Positions 60,574-64,000 of a DNA stretch of 64,000 nucleotides are shown one piece after another. A program made the translations under genes and the position numbers. The notes under the pieces are model-generated. The model made no database searches. It saw only the letters and a program-made list of their open reading frames with translations, and was not told the DNA's origin. This stretch comes from Heterodera schachtii (taxonomy: Eukaryota; Nematoda; Chromadorea; Rhabditida; Heteroderidae). The DNA lies in assembly GCA_023374025.1 (NCBI GenBank), contig SIJG01000004.1, forward strand, positions 1,423,226-1,487,225, given 5' to 3'. Position 1 is the stretch's first letter; the number at the start of each line of letters is the position of its first letter.

Positions 60574-61455
60574 TTAATGGGTTCAAAAAGGTAATTAATG
60601 GGACAAAAGTGAGAGAAATGCTAAAAGAATGCATTAATTAACGCAATAATTAATGAATTAATTAAGGATGAAGCAAATGCAAAGCGACGGCAACGGCAGA
60701 AGAGACTTTTAAAAAGGATAATCATTCGAAATAATTAAAAGTAATTCTTAAAGCAATTATTTACTTAAATGATTTGAGAGATAAAATAAACTAATTTTGT
60801 CCCCCGTTATGTTTTTTGGAAGAGAAAAATGTTAATTTAAGAAAATTTGTTTTTAGAAATTTTATAGAATTTAAATGATTAAATTATAACATAAATCCAT
60901 CCTTAAAAATTAATTAGGTTTTTGTAAAATTCGAAAGAAACAATTCAATTTGAGTCCGACCTCGAAAAAAAACACTGAAGCGGAATTTCCTTCCTGAAAA
61001 GTCCCCGACATTCATAGAACTCTTTTCTATTAATAAATGTTGTTTGCTTGAAATAATTCCCTTTTACAAAATAAATAAAATACTTTAATTTTTTAAAGTT
61101 TATTAAGAGTGCAAAAAAAAAGTCTCTGTCTCGAGTCTCTCCAGTCTCGAGACCCGAGACAGAAAACCCGAGACCGAGACTCAAAAATCCCGAGAGTTTT
61201 CTCGAGACCAAAACTCTCGAACATCACAAGTGATTATCTATTTTGAAAGCTGTTTGTTGTTTGTTTGTGAGAATGTTCCCCATCACTTTTTGTTATCATT
61301 TGATCAATAATATTACTAATTAATTTGCAATTATTCCCCCCCCCCAATTATTTCTTAATTCCCCCCCCTTAATTATTTCCTAATTCCCCCCCCCCATTCC
61401 CCAATTATTTCTTGCCATTTCCCACTTTTCCCATTTCCCCCCCCCCCCCCTAAAA
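60574..61455. other. AT-rich intergenic DNA with poly-C near the right end
   Basis: Contains the degenerate MITE at 61115-61232 and poly-C runs at 61337-61440 just before the P450 start codon. Confidence 0.55.
61115..61232. mobile_element. Degenerate TCTCGG-family MITE
   Basis: Repeated TCTCGAG/CGAGAC words and a right end CTCGAACATCACAA resembling CTCGAACAGCACTA. Left terminus and target duplication not recognisable. Confidence 0.5.
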
Positions 61456-63864
61456 ATGATTCTTTTTTCCCTTTTTTCCTTTTTGCCTTCGCTTCTGCCC
61501 CTTTCGCTGCTTTTCCTCCTCTCCCTCTTTTTGTTCTATCATTTCCATTGGAAACTTCTCCATTTACCCCCCGGCCCATTGCCTTTGCCTTTTTTTGGAA
61601 ATGCGCCGCAATTTTCTGGCAAAAATCGCTACAACAAATTTAAGGAATGGACACAAAAATTTGGTAATGCGTTGGCTTTGGCACCGCGGTACGCTTAGCC
61701 CACGGCATTTTCAGGGCCCATTTACACGGTTTGGCTGGGCGAATTGCCCGTGGTCGTTTTCACGGACTTTGAAATGATAAAGCAATGCTTCACAAAAGAC
61801 GAATTTGCAGGCCGAAACTTTCTTAACAACCATTTCAGAATTTTCAGTGGTAAAAAAGCGGCGAAAAAAATAAATGCGAAGAAATTTTAAAAAAATAGGA
61901 GGAGAAGTTAACGGCGTAATTCGGACGGAAGGAGAACAATGGAAGCAATTGAGAAAGTTCACTCTGAAAGCATTGAGAGACTACGGATTGGAGAAGGGCG
62001 CCACAGAAGCGATGGTCCAATTGGGGGGGGGGGGCGGTAATTAGGACAATTAATTGACGGTAATTGCCCGTAAAAAGGTGCTCGAGGCAATCTTCACTCT
62101 GATCGACGAGGTGGAGGGGGAGGTGAACAGCGGGAACAGTGAGCTTTCGGTCGATCGGAAGGTCGATCTGATGACGGGGTCGGTGATCAACCGAATGCTC
62201 TTTGGATTCTCATTTTACGGAGTAATTGCCAAAATTAGAGACAAAAAAGAAGAAAATTGAACACATTTAAGGACCGCTACAAAACATTCACTTTTCTGAA
62301 AGATGCGCTTGACGTGGAGCAAGAATATTTCATCTCACTGATCAGCCAAATGATCGAAGCGCGGCCATGGCAAAAAAAAAGGGAAAAAATCAAACCAAAA
62401 CAAAAGTGCCAAAGTTTAGGCTTCGCCATTTGCCATACTTTTCAAAAAAATACAACGAAAACGAATGGACACTGAAGGAACTGTTCAAATTCTTTGATGG
62501 CGAAATTGAGAGACGAGTCGAATTGAGAAAAAGTGCCGATGGATACAGCGGAGACGGCACTTTTTTGGACATTTTGGACCAATTCATTGACCAAATGGAA
62601 GAGCAAACGGAGGAAAAGCAAAGCGAAAGCAATTTCATAAAGTGAGCAAAGCCACCGAATGCCAAGGAATTGTGCCAATTTGGCCATTTCGCTCGGCGGA
62701 TAAGCGAAATTTAGAGTTTCGGTTTCGAATTGTTCGATGGGTTTGTCCGACTGAATCCGTTTTGTATTCCACCGTATATTTTATATTTAAAAAGAAACAA
62801 ACGCCCCTTTCTCTGATCAATTTTAGGCTGAAGTATCTGTCCACCCTTTGCTACGACCTTTTCTTGGCCGGGCAGGTCCTTTTCACTAATTGCTTATTAG
62901 TGATTAATTAATTAGTTTTGGAAAAAATTCAGGAGACGACCTCAAATACGCTCAACTTCCTCATTTTGTTCATGCTGCTCGACCAAAAATCACAACAAAA
63001 GTTGCACGCCGAGTTGGATTCGCTAGCGAAAGACAAAAATGGGCAAATGGCGCCGGAGGGCAGAGGCACCGTATTCCGAATGGAAGACAGACTCAGACTA
63101 CCGTACACACACGCGGTTGTAAATGTAAAGGGGGCGAGGGAACAGCGACAAATTAATGAAACAATTAATTAATTAATTAATTAACCATTGGAAAGGAAAG
63201 CCTTCGCTTGTCCAACCTTCTTCCGCTGAACCTCCACAAAGTGCTTCAAACGGACGTCGAAATCGGTGGCCATAAGCTCAAAAAGGGCACCGCCGTTGTC
63301 AATCAAATCGCAACAGTGCTTTTCGACGACAAAGTGACAATTAATTAAACAAACGAACGAATGAACTAACTAATTAGTAATTAATTAATAAGCAAACAAA
63401 CGAACTAATTATTATTAATTAATTAATTAATGGTTAACTAACTTCTTGGTCCAATAATAAAAGCTTAAAAAACATTTGAGATTTTTCCTGACCACGAGAA
63501 GTTCATGCCGAGCCGTTTTTTGGAGGAAGACGGAAAAATGCGAAGAGTGGACGAATTAATTCCGTTTGGGATCGGCAAAAGGTTGGCTCAGCCTCGAATG
63601 CCGGGCATTTGGTGCCAACCCTCCCAACCCATCCCTCTTAAGGTCGTGCCCTGGCGAAACCCTCGGCAGAATGGAATTGGTCCTTTTCACGGCGAATTTC
63701 TTCCACAAATTCCATGTGCCACCCATTGAAATTTGAATGGAAAGACCACTTTTCCTTTTAAGGTTTATCCTTGTGATCCTTTAAATCCGCCGAAATTTGA
63801 AAAGCGACAAACTTTCGCTGTCAAATTGGCGGATTACAAATGCAAAGTGACGAAAAGAAAGTGA
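61456..63864 (+). CDS. Cytochrome P450 (microsomal type)
   Basis: A haem monooxygenase likely anchored in the ER, used for xenobiotic or lipid oxidation. The N-terminus is a long hydrophobic anchor from Met 61456, followed by the proline hinge LPPGPLPLPFFGNAPQF. Later exons give IYTVWLGELPVVVFTDFEMI, RTEGEQWKQLRKFTLKALRD (C-helix WxxxR), PWLRHLPYFSKKYNENEW, and the I-helix LFLAGQ|ETTSNTLNF split by an intron. Next come ESLR (ExxR) in VVNESLRLSNLLPLNLHKV, HEKFMPSRF (PERF) and PFGIGKR|SCPGETLGRMEL with the haem-ligand Cys. The C-terminus ends KCKVTKRK at TGA 63862-63864. All hallmark motifs are intact, so the enzyme should be active. The intron at 62370-62419 has a GC donor. It resembles nematode CYP2-clan families, and no subfamily can be assigned. 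Confidence 0.88.
62370..62419 (+). other. 50-bp GC-AG intron in the P450 gene
   Basis: CGGCCATG|GCAAAAAA to AGTTTAG|GCTTCGCC restores PWLRHLPYF, a conserved P450 segment. Reading through gives a premature stop. Confidence 0.85.
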
Positions 63865-64000
63865 GAAAAGAGCGAATGGAAGTGCCAATTTGGACATTAT
63901 TAAGCACATCCATTTAACTTTTTGCTGTTGAAATTGCCAAACATTCGCTTAATTAATTAAACAAACATTCCGTTGCTTTTTCTTTTCTTTTTTTACTTTG

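Overview
The window looks like nuclear DNA from a nematode, probably a tylenchid plant parasite of the cyst-nematode type. Genes are split into many small exons. Intergenic DNA and introns are AT-rich. Several start codons sit a few bases after a TTTACAG-like acceptor, as expected for spliced-leader trans-splicing. At least seven introns appear to be GC-AG rather than GT-AG, a habit I recall being reported for Globodera. The species cannot be fixed from the sequence alone. Almost every gene had to be assembled by chaining exons by eye, so exon borders are approximate unless stated.

Layout. 1-2.2 kb: repeat debris (GC-rich hAT-like end, LINE reverse-transcriptase tail, inverted copy of the LINE 3' end). 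2.2-3.6 kb (-): NEDD8-specific protease of the SENP8/NEDP1 type, with a foldback MITE inserted on a splice donor. 3.7-5.4 kb: two transposons filling the promoter region shared with the next gene. 5.4-6.9 kb (+): VTA1/LIP5. 7.1-9.7 kb (-): mitochondrial processing peptidase alpha. 10.2-25.8 kb (+): cytoplasmic dynein 1 heavy chain, about 15.5 kb, complete except for a short N-terminus and one apparent 2-base slip. 26.8-31.0 kb (-): Tudor-domain protein. 31-34.5 kb: gene-poor, with long poly-G/poly-C tracts.

34.5-37.9 kb (+): aminergic-type rhodopsin GPCR. 39.2-41.4 kb (-): nuclear-receptor ligand-binding-domain protein without a visible DNA-binding domain. 42.1-48.0 kb (-): Na,K/H,K-type P-type ATPase alpha subunit. 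48.7-49.1 kb (-): small secreted TIL-domain protease inhibitor. 50.1-51.1 kb (+): C-type lectin. 51.7-53.4 kb (+): cathepsin B-like protease. 53.9-60.6 kb (+): a long gene that starts with a signal peptide and ends in a complete poly(A)-polymerase-like nucleotidyltransferase. 61.5-63.9 kb (+): cytochrome P450.

The left half carries housekeeping genes (NEDD8 cycling, ESCRT, mitochondrial import, dynein). The right half carries signalling, secreted and detoxification genes and is full of homopolymer G/C runs, microsatellites and minisatellites. Three observations stand out. First, a predicted secreted poly(A)-polymerase-like protein. Second, minisatellites that seem to be amplified from exon-end plus splice-donor sequence, clearest in the ATPase beta-subunit-binding loop. 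Third, a set of hAT-like MITEs with exact 8-bp target duplications, two of them embedded in splicing signals or introns.
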